Below, in pieces: positions 48,763-60,974 of a stretch of 64,000 nt of DNA. Source of the stretch: Theobroma cacao (lineage: Eukaryota > Streptophyta > Magnoliopsida > Malvales > Malvaceae). The notes beneath the pieces were generated by a model, which was not told where the DNA came from, searched no databases, and worked only from the letters and a program-made list of their open reading frames with translations. The translations under genes and the position numbers were made by a program. Each line of letters starts with the position of its first letter. The stretch's first letter is position 1. The stretch lies in NCBI RefSeq assembly GCF_000208745.1, contig NC_030853.1:15354196-15418195 (forward strand), given 5' to 3'.

Positions 48763-50903
48763 TCACCATTGGTATTTGGTAGCCAAAAGTACCTTCTCAT
48801 ACTTCTTTGTAGCATTGTCCTAGTTGAAGTCTTACATCACACCCCGTCTTTACAGTCATTCCTAACTCTTTTTTTACTTGCGATAAGTTAATAAGCAGTT
48901 CCCTAATGCATGTATCAACTTGTTTGCATCCGCACTATCAAATGTCCCACCCAACTTTGACTTTTCAAATGCTTTGAAGGGCTGCACAATGTCCTTCATT
49001 CCATTAATGGCATGAACAACTAGAATTGTCCTATAGTTCATAGCATACATTTGGTTTAGTCCACAAGGCTAAAATCTTGATGGCATGAGTAAAATATCAA
49101 CCCCGACTGTTATTCGATAAGCTGTCTTTACAAAGAACCCAACCCATTCCCTCACACTGTCATAATGTTGGTTTTCAAACTACCTAAGCATCTCTTCTAG
49201 GTCAGTCTGCCAATGCCTAACATGATTAATTGCACATCCTGGCCCATCATCTAGGGAATTGTCTTAGCAATTAGATCAACACCTTTTGGTGATCCAGTCT
49301 CTCAATAAAACTAATCAGTCGAACATCTTCTTGAAGAGGTAGCCCAAGCTTTTTTTGTAAGGCTGCCTTGCACTATGCCTTGCTGATTTTCATTGTTTCC
49401 AATGAGTAGTTAGTATAACCATATGATTTGAAGTGAAGAACACACTGCAAATTTCAGTCCTTTGTATCAATTCTATTCACTATTCCCCTCAATTCCACTC
49501 ACTTTCATTTATTATCCCATGCAAATCCCAACCATATTTAGAAATTTTATGCTCCCTAACATACCCATGACTAACAGTGACCACTATGTCAGTTGTTTTT
49601 AGTCCTGCCGTAAAGATATTGAAGTGGTCACCTTCAACGGGTTCATATAACTTGAAAAGGTCCATGTAGTGTTCTAAAAAATCCACATGGTAGAAATCTT
49701 CCACAAGCCCCTTCCCCTGGATGCAATTATCAGTTAGAACAAGATATAAACAAATTCAATTAAATAAATCTATGAAAGCATTTCTAGTAATAGTAGTCAA
49801 AATTTCTTCTCCAAATGATATCCAAAGTTTAAGCAGAATTACATTCTTGACTTAGAATGTAGTTGACTTAGAATGTAGGCATTTTGAGAGACAGAAAAAT
49901 TAAATTATCTTTTCACCTCAGCAAATATTCCTTTTTTGGGAGATTAATTCATGCACTTAGATGCAACAAAGCAGCAAACAAATCATCCAAGTTCATGGAA
50001 CAACCATAATTGCCTTAGAGATGACAGTGGATAAGGCATGTGAATTGTCGTTTGTGATTTAAAATAAGTTATATGCAAGTCGTTTTTTGTTTAATAGGTA
50101 ATACAAGATGACAATTTGATATTAATATATAAAATTCTATCTGCATGCAAAAACCAAAGCGAAGGATTAAGATAAAAATGTGAGTACACTTGGACATCAG
50201 TTGTTTATTTTAACGAAGAGTAAAGCATAAATATCAATGACCTGATTCCTTTTTACCTATAAAAGATCACATCAAGTGGCACTAAGGACACACTTGGTGA
50301 GCAATCTTATGGATAACGAGAACGGATCTAGTGAACGACATCAAACCATTGTCTCGATAATACGCCTTCAAGTACATTGGCAACAAAGCAGTTTGCCAAT
50401 CATTAGCAATGAAAACTAGATTTCCATCTCCATAACAGGCACCCTTACATGGAACATGCCAAGGAACTTGAAAAAACCAACTTTTTCCTGTTATGACACT
50501 AATAAGATAATCAAACAATAAGTTACCTGTCATGTGGGCCTTAAAGACCATCTTGATGAATAATTCTAGAATAAAGCAAACCTATCTGTTTTGGCAATTG
50601 TTTCTAGCAGCTGTTCTGGAAACATGCCAATGGCAAGGTCAATAGATGAACTCCAAATTACATTCACCGCGGTTTATCTTAATCAGAAGAATTTAAAGGC
50701 TATTTAAAACCTTACATGATCAACAATCCCAATCGTGTGATTAATTGTTTTAATTAAACTTCCACATTAAATGTGTGATGCTTTAAGTAACACTAAATTA
50801 CTTTTCCAGCTACAACTTTGATCCATCTATTTTCTCAATCATATGTCTATCCTACTCCTATTACAGGTTGCAGGGACCAAGTAGATATGTGTAATTAAAT
50901 GAT
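48763..50903 (-). pseudogene. Starch synthase II pseudogene, catalytic half, inverted copy
   Basis: On the minus strand this encodes the missing downstream part of the SSII gene that starts at 60975: an exon with [20 protein letters not shown] and [20 protein letters not shown] (50500-50290), an intron, an exon with VEDFYHVDFLEHYMDLFK and TAGLKTTDIVVTVSHGY (49715-49475), then decayed coding DNA to the old C-terminus TKYQW and stop at 48765-48763. Stops and frameshifts abound; in the motif FEPCGLNQ the catalytic Glu codon is a TAG. Intron sequence is kept: 50560-50903 reads, in reverse, like 63659-64000 of the live gene. It is therefore a genomic segmental copy and not a retrocopy. Its upper breakpoint is near 50903. 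Confidence 0.9.
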
Positions 50904-52139
50904 ATGTGCAATCCAACTTTTAAGGTATGGGTTTAGCTCATTATTAAACGATTTGAACTTGAATGTTGGATTACTAAGATTTAAGCTATTTCTTTAAGTT
51001 AGGTATTTTTTGAAAGTTAGGAAATAATTAATATTTTGATGTTGGATGTGCTTCAAGGGGAAATTGAGCTATTTGACTCGATGGCAAGATAGAAGATGAT
51101 CGAAGGCTGAAGTTGAAGCTTGGCAATGGGAGCACCTCCACTTTGTCACTATAAGTGTGTTAATTTAAAATGCATGTGATGCATGATGCTTGTTAAAGGC
51201 ATTGTCTTGGTATTATATTAGAAATATGTAGATATGTATATAATTGCCTAGATGTATGTGCCTAGGCTTGAGAACAAAAATGTGCATTGTGTGTGATTTT
51301 GTGCCTTGGTTCAAGCACTTAGGTGGCCTATATTGTATGAACCTAAACTAAGATGTCTAGAGAATTTGATGAGCATCTAGGAGTAAGTTACCTTAGACAA
51401 CAGATCGCTTTGATAAATTATGAGCACTTAATGCCTTATAAAAGTAAAGGCACCTAAATGAGATATTGAGCATATAAATGATTGAAGCTCATTAAGTGTG
51501 ATTTGTGGTGTGATGTGGACACATGGGATGTCAAAGGCATGATGGCCTTATTTATGGATTTACATTACGTCCAAGGAATGAATTTCGAACGTCAATTTGA
51601 TTTGAGGTTGAGTGGTGTCCAAACCATTGTGATTGTTTATGTGCTTGTAGGGATGGTGATAAGTAAGGACGGTAGTATTTGTCCAGCTAGTGATTCCCAC
51701 CTGCAGTACTTTGATGCCACCATTTTGAGAACATTCCAAGTGATGCCAATAGTTAGGAGATTAGCCCGGTCGATGGCATTCTTTCTCTATCAATTGCTTC
51801 GGCACTAAGCGTGATTCGATTCTCCACCTATTGCTTCAACGAATGCATGATTTGTTCTTCGCTAGCGACTTTGCCCTGAGCATGTTTTGTCTTCGTTAGT
51901 TGGCCACCGCGTGTGATTTGATGATGTCCAAGAAATGACCACTCTATGATTATAATGTGAATTACGAATGATGTGATATAAGCTTATATCATTTGGTCAT
52001 TTCTTAAAGGATGAGCCAAATGATTTGTATGATGATATTCGGAGACTTTAGGGTTGATAATATAACCCTAACTTTAGAGTTGTTTTTTTGAATGATTAGA
52101 ATGCACCAATAGTACATTAAATAATTATTTGTTTACTAA

Positions 52140-52171
<32 letters not shown>

Positions 52172-52641
52172 GATTTTGATTATCTGCATCCCTCATTGAG
52201 TATTAAATGACTCACTCTTTATGTACCATATACAGATAAATGGGCCATAAGACTATGTGGCAAGAGTCGCCTAGTGATAAATCGATTTTGGCATCCAGTA
52301 GGTCTCCACCCGATATGTCCACTTTGTTGTGTTTATTGTGAGCTTTCGCTCCACATTTGGTATTAGATATGTATGTAGGCACGATATGCCATTTGAACTT
52401 GTGTAAGCATTGTTATGAATGAACCCGATTTGATAGTTAATGTATGGCTTTATAATTATTATGTGAACTATAAGCCAAAGGGCAAACTAAATGTATTTGA
52501 ATTTAATTATTATTTGATATATGGAATTGAGGACCCTTAGCTATATATGTTTGATTTTAAACTCTAAGACTTGCTTAAGTCTAATGGGCTTACTTGTTGG
52601 GCTCATGCGCCAATCATGGACCCTCAAGCTGGGTCGTGACA
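50904..52641 (+). repeat. Possible gypsy solo LTR
   Basis: The region ends in gggtcgtgaca, a close typical of LTRs of chromovirus-type gypsy elements, and has no coding content. I could not fix the left end or a target duplication. An (AT)n run lies at 52139-52163. Confidence 0.3.
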
Positions 52642-54442
52642 CCTTGTTACCCTTCCTTTCAACATCTTCTTCGAAAACTCATACTTCTACTCGTCTCAAC
52701 TTTGATAAATCCGCTTCCAATCCAAGGCGCACCGTTCTTGACTTTAACCCTCTCATGGCTAAATCTAAATTCTTTCTCACATCATTTTCAAAAACTCCTT
52801 TTGCCCTTTTTCGCCTCTTCCAACTCCATCCACCCATAATGCTTTGCCTTTTCCAACTTTGTCACTTGTTCTTCCCAAATTATCCTATAAGTTCAAGAAC
52901 ATTGTCAAAAATATCAAGAACTTAGTCAAAAACATGTTCAAAAATCAAGATCTTAAGGAAAAAAATAGAACAAACTATCAGAAGGATCGATAAAGTTTTA
53001 CGTTATAGGCATGATATCAATGCTAGTATTCGATAGATAAATGTTACCCTTCGTGCCATTTTAAATGTACTTAAGTATAGGCAACTGAATCGGGTCAATG
53101 CTACTTCCCCTACCTCAAGTGATGCTATGATCCTACCCTACCTCTAGTGATGATCTTGGCTCAAGTGATGATTGGTTTTCTATAACTAAAAGAAAATTAA
53201 TTATACTGGCTGTAATCATATTTATCAATATTGTACAACACATATCATACGATATGATACTAGTAGAAAATAATACATATCAATAATTATATCACATTTA
53301 ATCAAAGTATCGAAAGCATATCGTAAGGTACATTCCATACATTTTTTATAAGCTTAATTTTAACTGATTATTAAAAAAAAATTTTGAGCTAAAATATGAA
53401 AAACTATTTTTTATGAGCTTTCAATCTTTAAGATTTAGATTTTAAACAAAAAATACTAAAAAAATCAAATTCCTTTTTTATTTCAACATGCTAAGTGTTT
53501 TTCAATTTTTAATTAATAAATTAATATGAAAAATATATATTATTAAGGAATATGTTGAAAGATTAATCATCTATTCAATTTACGCCTTATAATATTCAAT
53601 TTTATTAAAACATATAACATTTTTATTTTTTTATTTTACACATATAAGTATTATTTATAATTAATTTTAAAAACTTTTACAATATCTTATGATATTCGAT
53701 ACTCAATACTCGATACTAAAAAATAAAATTTCAATACACGATACATATATCGATTTGACCACTATGATTTTAATACCTCTAAAGCATTTTGTATTACAAT
53801 ATTGTTATTTATTGAATTGTTATCAATTTATTAAAACCTTAATCCTTTTATTTTTATGGACACAATTAACTAAAGTAATTTTTATTCTTATGCTAGCTTT
53901 TTTAAATGGATCAGTCATTAACAATTTATTAATTGTATTATGATATTTTTACATCGCTCGAGTATTTTTATAAAGACGTTCTAAATCATTAATTCTTCCC
54001 TTAACTTTTTTTCACATATATTATGCAGTGAATTATTTATGTTATTTTGCTTTGGATTTTTATATATAATTTTAATTCTCAATTTGCTTAACAGTTACAC
54101 TTTCTCTACACTTTTCTTAAATTTTATTTATTATTACATGTTAGTATTTCAAAATGTACTCCAATCTTACTCTTCATATTTGTAATGTATCTTGCTTTAC
54201 TTGATTACAACACTATCTCTTTGATAAAGAACTCCTTTGCAATTTGTCACACTACCTCTTAACAATTCTATTTCGTCCTCTAGAGAAACCCTCGTACATT
54301 ATTAGTGTACTTAAATGGAGTGAATTAATGGGACAGGAATGATACATCCTGATGCGATTGTTTAAAAATTAGGTGTTTGGACATTATCAACAATTTGTTG
54401 TGGTATTGGATGATTCTTTAGCGTTTGTTACACTTGATATGA
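52642..54442. other. Unclassified AT-rich intergenic sequence
   Basis: No gene recognised. Between about 53200 and 53770 the tetramers of atcgatac/gtatcgat recur (gatatgatac, gatattcgatac, ctcgatac), suggesting an old repetitive element, but no ends are clear. The open frame at 52521-52925 has no family resemblance. Confidence 0.4.
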
Positions 54443-54450
54443 ATTGGTAT

Positions 54451-55473
54451 CAGGGGCGACCCAATAAGTTCAAAGACTTAAAGCGAAATATTCAAATGAG
54501 GGTTTTTTTTATTGAAATTTAAAAAATTATTAAAATTTTATTCTCCTAACTTTTTGAGATGCAAAATTTTTAATTAAACTTTTATAATTAAGTTCTTCTA
54601 ATATTTCTTTATCAATTGATAATATAGTCGATCCATTTAATCTTTCTTGAGACATTGTTGATCTTAAATAAGATTTTATTAATCTTAGTTTTGAAAAACT
54701 TCTTTCTCCTGAAGCAACACTTACTGAAATTGTTAACATTATTCTAAAAATATTTAACTATTATAATTATCTTATATTTTTTAAATGGCTAATATAAAAT
54801 CAACAATCAAAATTTTTAATTCAAATAAATCAACTATCACATAAAATAAAAATAATATAACAATATAATATAAATCTAAATTAAAGTAAAAAAATCTGTA
54901 AAGATTAGAATAATAGTACTTAATTGTTGAATGCTTATTGCAAACCACAAATGAGGATAACAACTTCATGAAGATAATAAAAGAACAGACTTATTGTGTA
55001 TTCTTTGGAGAAAAATAAAGTTAAAGGAAAAAAGAGCAAATAAGAAAAGAAGATTTCAAAAGTAGATATTATTCATTGAAAAAAATAATTGGTTTTATAT
55101 ATAAGAAAAAAATAGTTGTTGAAAATCATTAAATGCTTTGATTGGAAATAAGAGAAATAAATGAGAAAAAAAATAGTTGTTGGAGATAATTAAATACATA
55201 CGACTGTTAGTTTATTAAAAATAAGAGAATATAGTTGAGAATTAATAACATTCTAGAAATAAGTAATAGAAAATTAAAATTTATTAGGCACATAATTAAA
55301 AAAAGATAAAAGAATAAATAATTTTATGAATTATTTTTTTTTATATATATTTTTAATATAAATAATTATATTATAATTATTATAAAATTATAAATCTTCC
55401 TTAAAATTGAGACCTCCCCAAATTGGGGACCTAAAGCCTTTGCTGGGGTGGTTTCAACCAAGGGCCGGCCCTG
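54451..55473 (-). mobile_element. hAT element with perfect 8-bp target duplication, 1023 bp
   Basis: Flanked by attggtat at 54443-54450 and 55474-55481. The ends are caggggcgaccc on the left and, on the minus strand, cagggccggccc on the right. The transposase end survives on the minus strand at 54739-54530. The interior is AT-rich and lacks the rest of the transposase, so the copy is internally deleted and non-autonomous. Confidence 0.9.
54530..54739 (-). pseudogene. hAT transposase C-terminal dimerisation domain
   Basis: A 69-residue open frame with the hAT family dimerisation signature: SVASGERSFSKLRLIKSYLR, then TMSQERLNGSTILSIDKE and a closing FASQKVRRIKF. This matches the C-terminus of plant TTF-type zinc-finger hAT proteins. 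The rest of the transposase is missing, so this is a fragment. Confidence 0.85.
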
Positions 55474-55481
55474 ATTGGTAT

Positions 55482-56720
55482 GTGGAACATTATTGGTTTG
55501 ATATATGGTTGATGAAAGGAAAACAATGGCACAAAAACATGGAGCAAAATGTATTTTGAACAAGTGATGGGTTCTGGGAAGATTATTTTGTTGTACGAGT
55601 TTGGCAGGGGCAGTTGATATTATACAACCCTAAAATAAAAAGTTTAGAATGATTTTTGTTCATCATGTTGCAGATGAGTTTCAATTAATTAGTTAAGTTT
55701 TCAGTTTCAATTTTTCTTATAAGCCATATTTATTTGTTTGTTTGTTTGTTTGTCTGAATTTCTTAATGAAGGTATATATGGTCGTTTTCTTTGTCTAAAC
55801 CACCAACCAGATTTCATATCATTTATAAAGACCACAGATCCATATTCTGTCAGATTTGCATCCCATGTAAATATCCATTCTTCGCAGTTTTTATTTTGTT
55901 TTTTAATCGCCGCTGGTTTGGAATGGTCATGATAGGAACTTCCAATCATCATCCTTACATGTGCTAATGCTAACATGACCAGACTTTGATCAATTGTTTT
56001 TCCAGTTAGGTTTGGTGGGATCCTTCGGAATGAGGTGTAAAAAGCCATTGACTTTGTTAATGTTTATCCAATGGTGAGGTAAGAGCTGATTGAAAGCAAG
56101 TCAAGATGCATGACATATTAATTACCAACACGGTTTTCGGCCACTGCCTGGGAAAGCTTTGTCATTCATTAAAGGCATACTTGTACCTTCACGCGTTAAT
56201 TAAGCTTTCATCACGTCTTTGTTATCATCGTGGACAAAATGATAGGCAAAATTTAATAATATGAACTCCTTGCCCGAAAGACAAGCTCTGCTAACTTTCT
56301 AACTTGAATAGAACATTAACAGCTTTTCCTCAATCCGTTGGTTCATTTGCAGCCAAATGGCAGATTCACCCTTGATCACTTCTGTCAATACTCAAGACAG
56401 GAGAGGAGAATAGAGGGATTTTAGGCAAATTTGGTCATACAGTCAGAATCATTAGACAATTGTTCAAACGGATAGGATCCAAGTAGGCAAACAAGTTGTG
56501 TATTTTAATGCATTAACTAAAAAGTTAGTTTATTGTATCACAAAGTTTTTTCTGAGACAAGTTTGCTCTCTTGAAGACAGTGAAAGTTCCTTCTATATTT
56601 CCTGAATTCTGACCCATGAACTACTCTTTTTTCTATAGTGATTGGAGGAGAATTTTCCAATCTTGGCTCTTTCCTTGTCGTTTCATTCATTTGTCAGTGA
56701 CCCCCCGCCTCCACCAAGTT
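55482..56720. other. Intergenic, upstream of the DUF1666 gene
   Basis: Contains a (GTTT)n microsatellite at about 55735-55752. The 113-codon open frame at 55707-56048 (-) has no family match and overlaps that repeat. No gene seen. Confidence 0.45.
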
Positions 56721-56729
56721 TATATATGC
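56721..56729 (+). promoter_or_regulatory. TATA-like box of the DUF1666 gene
   Basis: Reads tatatatgc about 125 bases before the ATG at 56853. Motif match only. Confidence 0.35.
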
Positions 56730-56852
56730 TGTTGAGGGAATTAAGTTAATCAACTGCTAAAATCCCCCACAAACCACCAGGAAACAACTATCAGGCCTTC
56801 CTGGCATGAGTGTTCGGAATTAACAGGCCATGAAAAAGTACTGACCCTGACG

Positions 56853-59471
56853 ATGGCTTACCTTGCTTCCTGTTGGCTTCTCATCGAATCTATTGTCATC
56901 CCTGATGGATATTTTCTGAAGTGGTTTTATTTGAGCTTCTATATCCATCCTGCTTTTCTTTTTGCTTGCCAGATTTTTCTATGGCTTAAATTGCTGACAA
57001 GATGTATTTTAGTTGTATTCATTTATCCTTTTAGAATCATTTCTTTTGTGTGTTCTTATGTTTATAGATTTTGTAGAAATTGTATCATCTATATCTTCTC
57101 CTTTTTTAGAGTTACCAACTTGCAAGTAGTTGAAGAGGTTGGTTCCAACTTAGAAGTGGTAAAATTTTCAGTTGGTAGTCAATATCAGCTTGTTAGCTTA
57201 GGTATTTCTTCCAGCATACTACCTTCAATTCCATGCAAGACTGAAGTGGTTGGACTTCAGAGGGATGAATTGGAAGATGCTAATGGTTGTGAAGATAATG
57301 AAATTCTTCCTGGAAGAGAGAACTCACATAAGGAAGACTGGAGCTTTTGTCTTCACAAAGACTTGAACTCGGACGAGTATTCATCGTCCTTTTGTATCTC
57401 TTCTCCATCCATTGATGAAGCATACTTGAATGAATATTCACCACTGTTTAGTTCCTTCAGCTCACCATTCATGAAAGAATATTCATTACCACCAGCAGCT
57501 TGCAGCTCTGGTTCTCCAGTTTCGGAGAGAGAAGTGATAACCAGAGCAACAGATGAGGTTGAATCAGAAGAATTCTACAAGAAATACTCTGAAAGAATGG
57601 GATGGTTCGATGTGCTAAACCATGACAGGACCTGTGGAATAAGTGGGTATCTTTTACTATCTTTTTCTATTATCCCATATATAGGGGGAAAAGAAGCATA
57701 AAAATTTATTGCAGGAGCTGCATATACCTTGTAGGCCATGTCATATATTTAGGCAAAAATGGCATGGCTAATTATTTGGTGTCTGATAAGCCAAATTTTT
57801 AAATGTTGAGTGGGGGAAAAGCCCTTGATCTTGAATTAACCTAGTAAAAATTCCAATATGACATAAGTTTTTCTAATAGAATGCATCTTAATGAGATTCA
57901 GATGCACTGACTGCAGTTCATGGTTGGCTGTTTTAGGTGCAATCTTGAATAAGGAAGAGGGAATACCAAGCTCACTGGAGAGCATCAAGGCGAAGGATTT
58001 CTCAATCCCCTACATATCATGGAGCAAAATAGATAAGAAAATGCTCTTAAGAAGTATAAAAAGTGATTTTGAGCTGGTCTATGTGGCTCAATCATGCTTA
58101 ACCTGGGAGGCCCTCCACCATCAATACAGAAAGGTCAAGTTTCTCACCTTCTCCAACTACTTGTTTTCTGATGATGTAGCAGGGGAATTCCAAAACTTCC
58201 ATGTACTGCTAGAAAGATTTATGGAAGATGAAAGGTGTTATCAGGGAAAGAGAGTTTGGAATTATGTTCAAAAAAGATTTGCTTCCAAGAGTCTTCTTCA
58301 AGTTCCAAAACTGTCAGGTAATTTTTAAATTCTTCACCATTTCCTCTCTCAATCTTAATTTTTATGTGATCCCATTTTAGTAGTTCATGTTTCCCTAGAT
58401 TAAAGCTGTTAATCACCATGAATTTACTTATAAAACTAATCTGAGATTATCCACTTCTAACCATTTAAAGTACCATCTTTATTATATTGTAGGACTTTAA
58501 TATAGTAGCCAATGTTCTTTCAAAAAAAAAAATAGTAGCCAATGTCTGTAAATTGGTTACGATGATATGGTTGTCATTTTTCTATTGGCTGAGACCACAA
58601 TAGATTGTTTTCACTTTTGTCGATGTTAGATTGACTGATTCAGATGATCTTGAATTTGTAAAATCCGCACACTTGTCTCAATAACTATGTCAATTTGTCA
58701 TCTTCTGTGAATGACATTAAATTCCAAGACGAAGACATTCTGCTCGAAAAGAAAAAATTTACCCACTGATGCCCCGTTGGATAAGTACATTGAGTAACAT
58801 CCCAATCAATGGTTATCAAGCTATCTTTTCATACACTCAACTTGATGTATTAATTTACTTTTTGGGGGTCTTATTACAGGGTTCCTGGAAGATGAAAAGG
58901 AAAGGATTAAAGGAGAAACAGTGCATGCAAAACATGTGCTGAAGACCATAGAAGAATGCATCCGGGCTTTTGGAAAATTTGTTGCCACTGACCGGAAAAG
59001 GCTTTGGTGGAAATTTAAAAGTTCATCATGGACTTATCCCCCGGTGGAGGATCCAAGAGACTTAGAGCTCCTGGCTGACGTCACCAGAAGACTTCAAAAG
59101 GTATAGGGGAATATCTGAGTGGAAATGGTGTAAAAGTTTCCTGACAAGTTGATGTTTGACTAAGACTTTTTTGGGTCTGGGTCTGGGTTTTGGTTTTGGT
59201 TTTGGTTTTGCTGCAGAAGGAACTAGGGTTGAAAGAATTGCAAGGGAAGCAAAGGTGCTGGTTTAACAAAGCTGTGAACCCTGTGGAAGAGTCACAGAAA
59301 GAGGCAATACTGTTGACAATGATAGAAATGAAGCTGGTATCAAGGGTACTGCAAATGTCAATTCTATCCTCTGCTCAACTCAAATGGTGCCGGGAAAAGC
59401 TGGAAAACATTGAATTCAAAAGAGGGAGGCTCTTCAGGACTTCGAGTGGCCCTTTATTTCCATCTTGTTGA
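56853..59471 (+). CDS. DUF1666 protein (annotated in plants as ribosomal protein L34Ae-like)
   Basis: Four exons: 56853-57642, 57937-58317, 58880-59100, 59217-59471; phases agree and give 548 residues. The first 90 residues are strongly hydrophobic (several possible membrane segments, such as FYIHPAFLFACQIFLWLKLL), followed by a serine-rich acidic region, then the DUF1666 domain from about residue 245: FYKKYSERMGWFDVLNHDRT, IPYISWSKIDKK, ELVYVAQSCLTWEALHHQY, SWTYPPVEDPRDLELLADV, and the end LKWCREKLENIEFKRGRLF. The function of the family is unknown; the L34Ae label is historical and should not be read as ribosomal. Intron 2 contains a tiny LINE-tail insertion, and intron 3 ends in a G/T-rich tract. 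The first donor (a|gtggg) is the only one that keeps the frame. The gene looks intact. Confidence 0.88.
58516..58531 (+). mobile_element. Ultra-short LINE tail insertion (16 bp) in DUF1666 intron 2
   Basis: The 14-base sequence atagtagccaatgt stands at 58502-58515 and, identical, at 58532-58545. Between them is only tctttc followed by a run of ten A. This is the form expected of a LINE copy truncated to its tail. Confidence 0.7.
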
Positions 59472-60974
59472 TTTTCAGGCTGAATGAAAACAAAAAAAAA
59501 AAGAAAAATTCCCAATTTTAGGGGTTCTCATTTAAGCTAAAATCTGGTCCACATTTAAAAGACAAGCCTGAGCTTTTGTGGATGCGTTAATATGTGTATA
59601 TGTACCATGTGTAAACAACAAAAGCCAAAAGGGTGTCGTGTAATAATTTCAGGTTTTTGTAACAACACCAGGGCCTGTTTTCACGGACACGTTCCCTGCT
59701 GGCTTTGAATGTAATTGAGCTTCAATTTGCTTCAGACTCTTTGTTCATTTGCACTCCCTTAACATCATATTTTTCAACTTAATAATTGGAAAAGAAATGA
59801 GCAGATGCAGATCAAAGAAACAAGGTCCTAAATCTACCTCATCTTAGTCTCATTTGATATAATAATCATTGCAGCCCCTACTGCACCATTTCTCTTAAAC
59901 CATCATTAAACTCCTAGTTGTTGTAAAGCCATGTATGAGTACCGTCATTTCCACCATTATTAAATCTTCAGTAAACTTTTCATATTAAAATTTGAAAATT
60001 AAGATTTTTAAATAATAACGTATGCAAAACTATAAAAAGGAGATATCGATTGAAGTATCAAGTGAAGATAAAAAAGATTTTCATTTTGATCATATAATTT
60101 TAATAATTTATAAAAAAAATTACCAATTCTTTCCTCTTTCTAAAACATGTCTCCAAACAAAACTTATCTTATCCAAAAAAAAATATTGCTAAGGAAAACA
60201 AACGTTCTAATTTGAATCACAATACTTTATATTAAATACGTAAAGTTTAAATCATAATCAGAAGAAAAAAAAACAATTGAAAAGTGTTGCAGTTATAAAG
60301 TTGCATTCAAAATTAGAAATCCATGAATATGGCTTATGCAAATCAAAGGGGTCATTTGCTCCTGTTGATATCCCACGTTTTACATTCTTGTGAAGACTAA
60401 GTGACCCCGCTACTTTTGTCTTAAACTTTGGTATTTTTTCCAAAATAAAGTCACAGAAATTTTTTTTAAAAAAAAAGTACTCTTAAAAGGCCCAATTTTT
60501 TTGTGGTTAGCTAAGCAGAGTCAGATATCTAGTAAACTCTCCAGTTTCTGCTCCCAAATTCTCAGCAATCATAAAACCTTTATGCTCTTATGATTTCCCA
60601 ATTTTTGGGACCCACTTTACCTACAACTCTCCACAGGCATTTTGCTCTTTCTTTCCATGGTTTTTCCATCAATTTCTGGTGTAAAAATCTATACTTGTCC
60701 ACTTTGTAATTTGTCAATCACCCTTTTCTTGTGTTGGGAATTCTCCAATCCTATTTTCCTCACTTAGGTTCTGTTCATTTCTCATAAATCTCATCTGGGT
60801 TATCTCACTCTCATTCTTTCACTAAAACTCGTTTCTTGTTTTCTAAAGCGAGATACTTTTTTCTTGGATTTTAGTTCTTTCCACTTCCCAAATTATCTTG
60901 TAGTTGCTAATAAAGAAACTTTCTTTTTTAGATCTTTTTGGTTTATTTTCAGACATAGTGTCTAGCACCGGAAA
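59472..60974. other. Intergenic and 5' leader of starch synthase II
   Basis: AT-rich spacer, then a pyrimidine-rich leader from about 60530 to the ATG at 60975. No other gene seen. Confidence 0.5.

Noticed and set aside
52521..52925. 134-codon open frame on the + strand
   Set aside because: No family resemblance; overlaps the end of a possible LTR and a second frame of similar quality.
55707..56048. 113-codon open frame on the minus strand
   Set aside because: Its end runs through a (GTTT)n microsatellite and no domain is recognisable.
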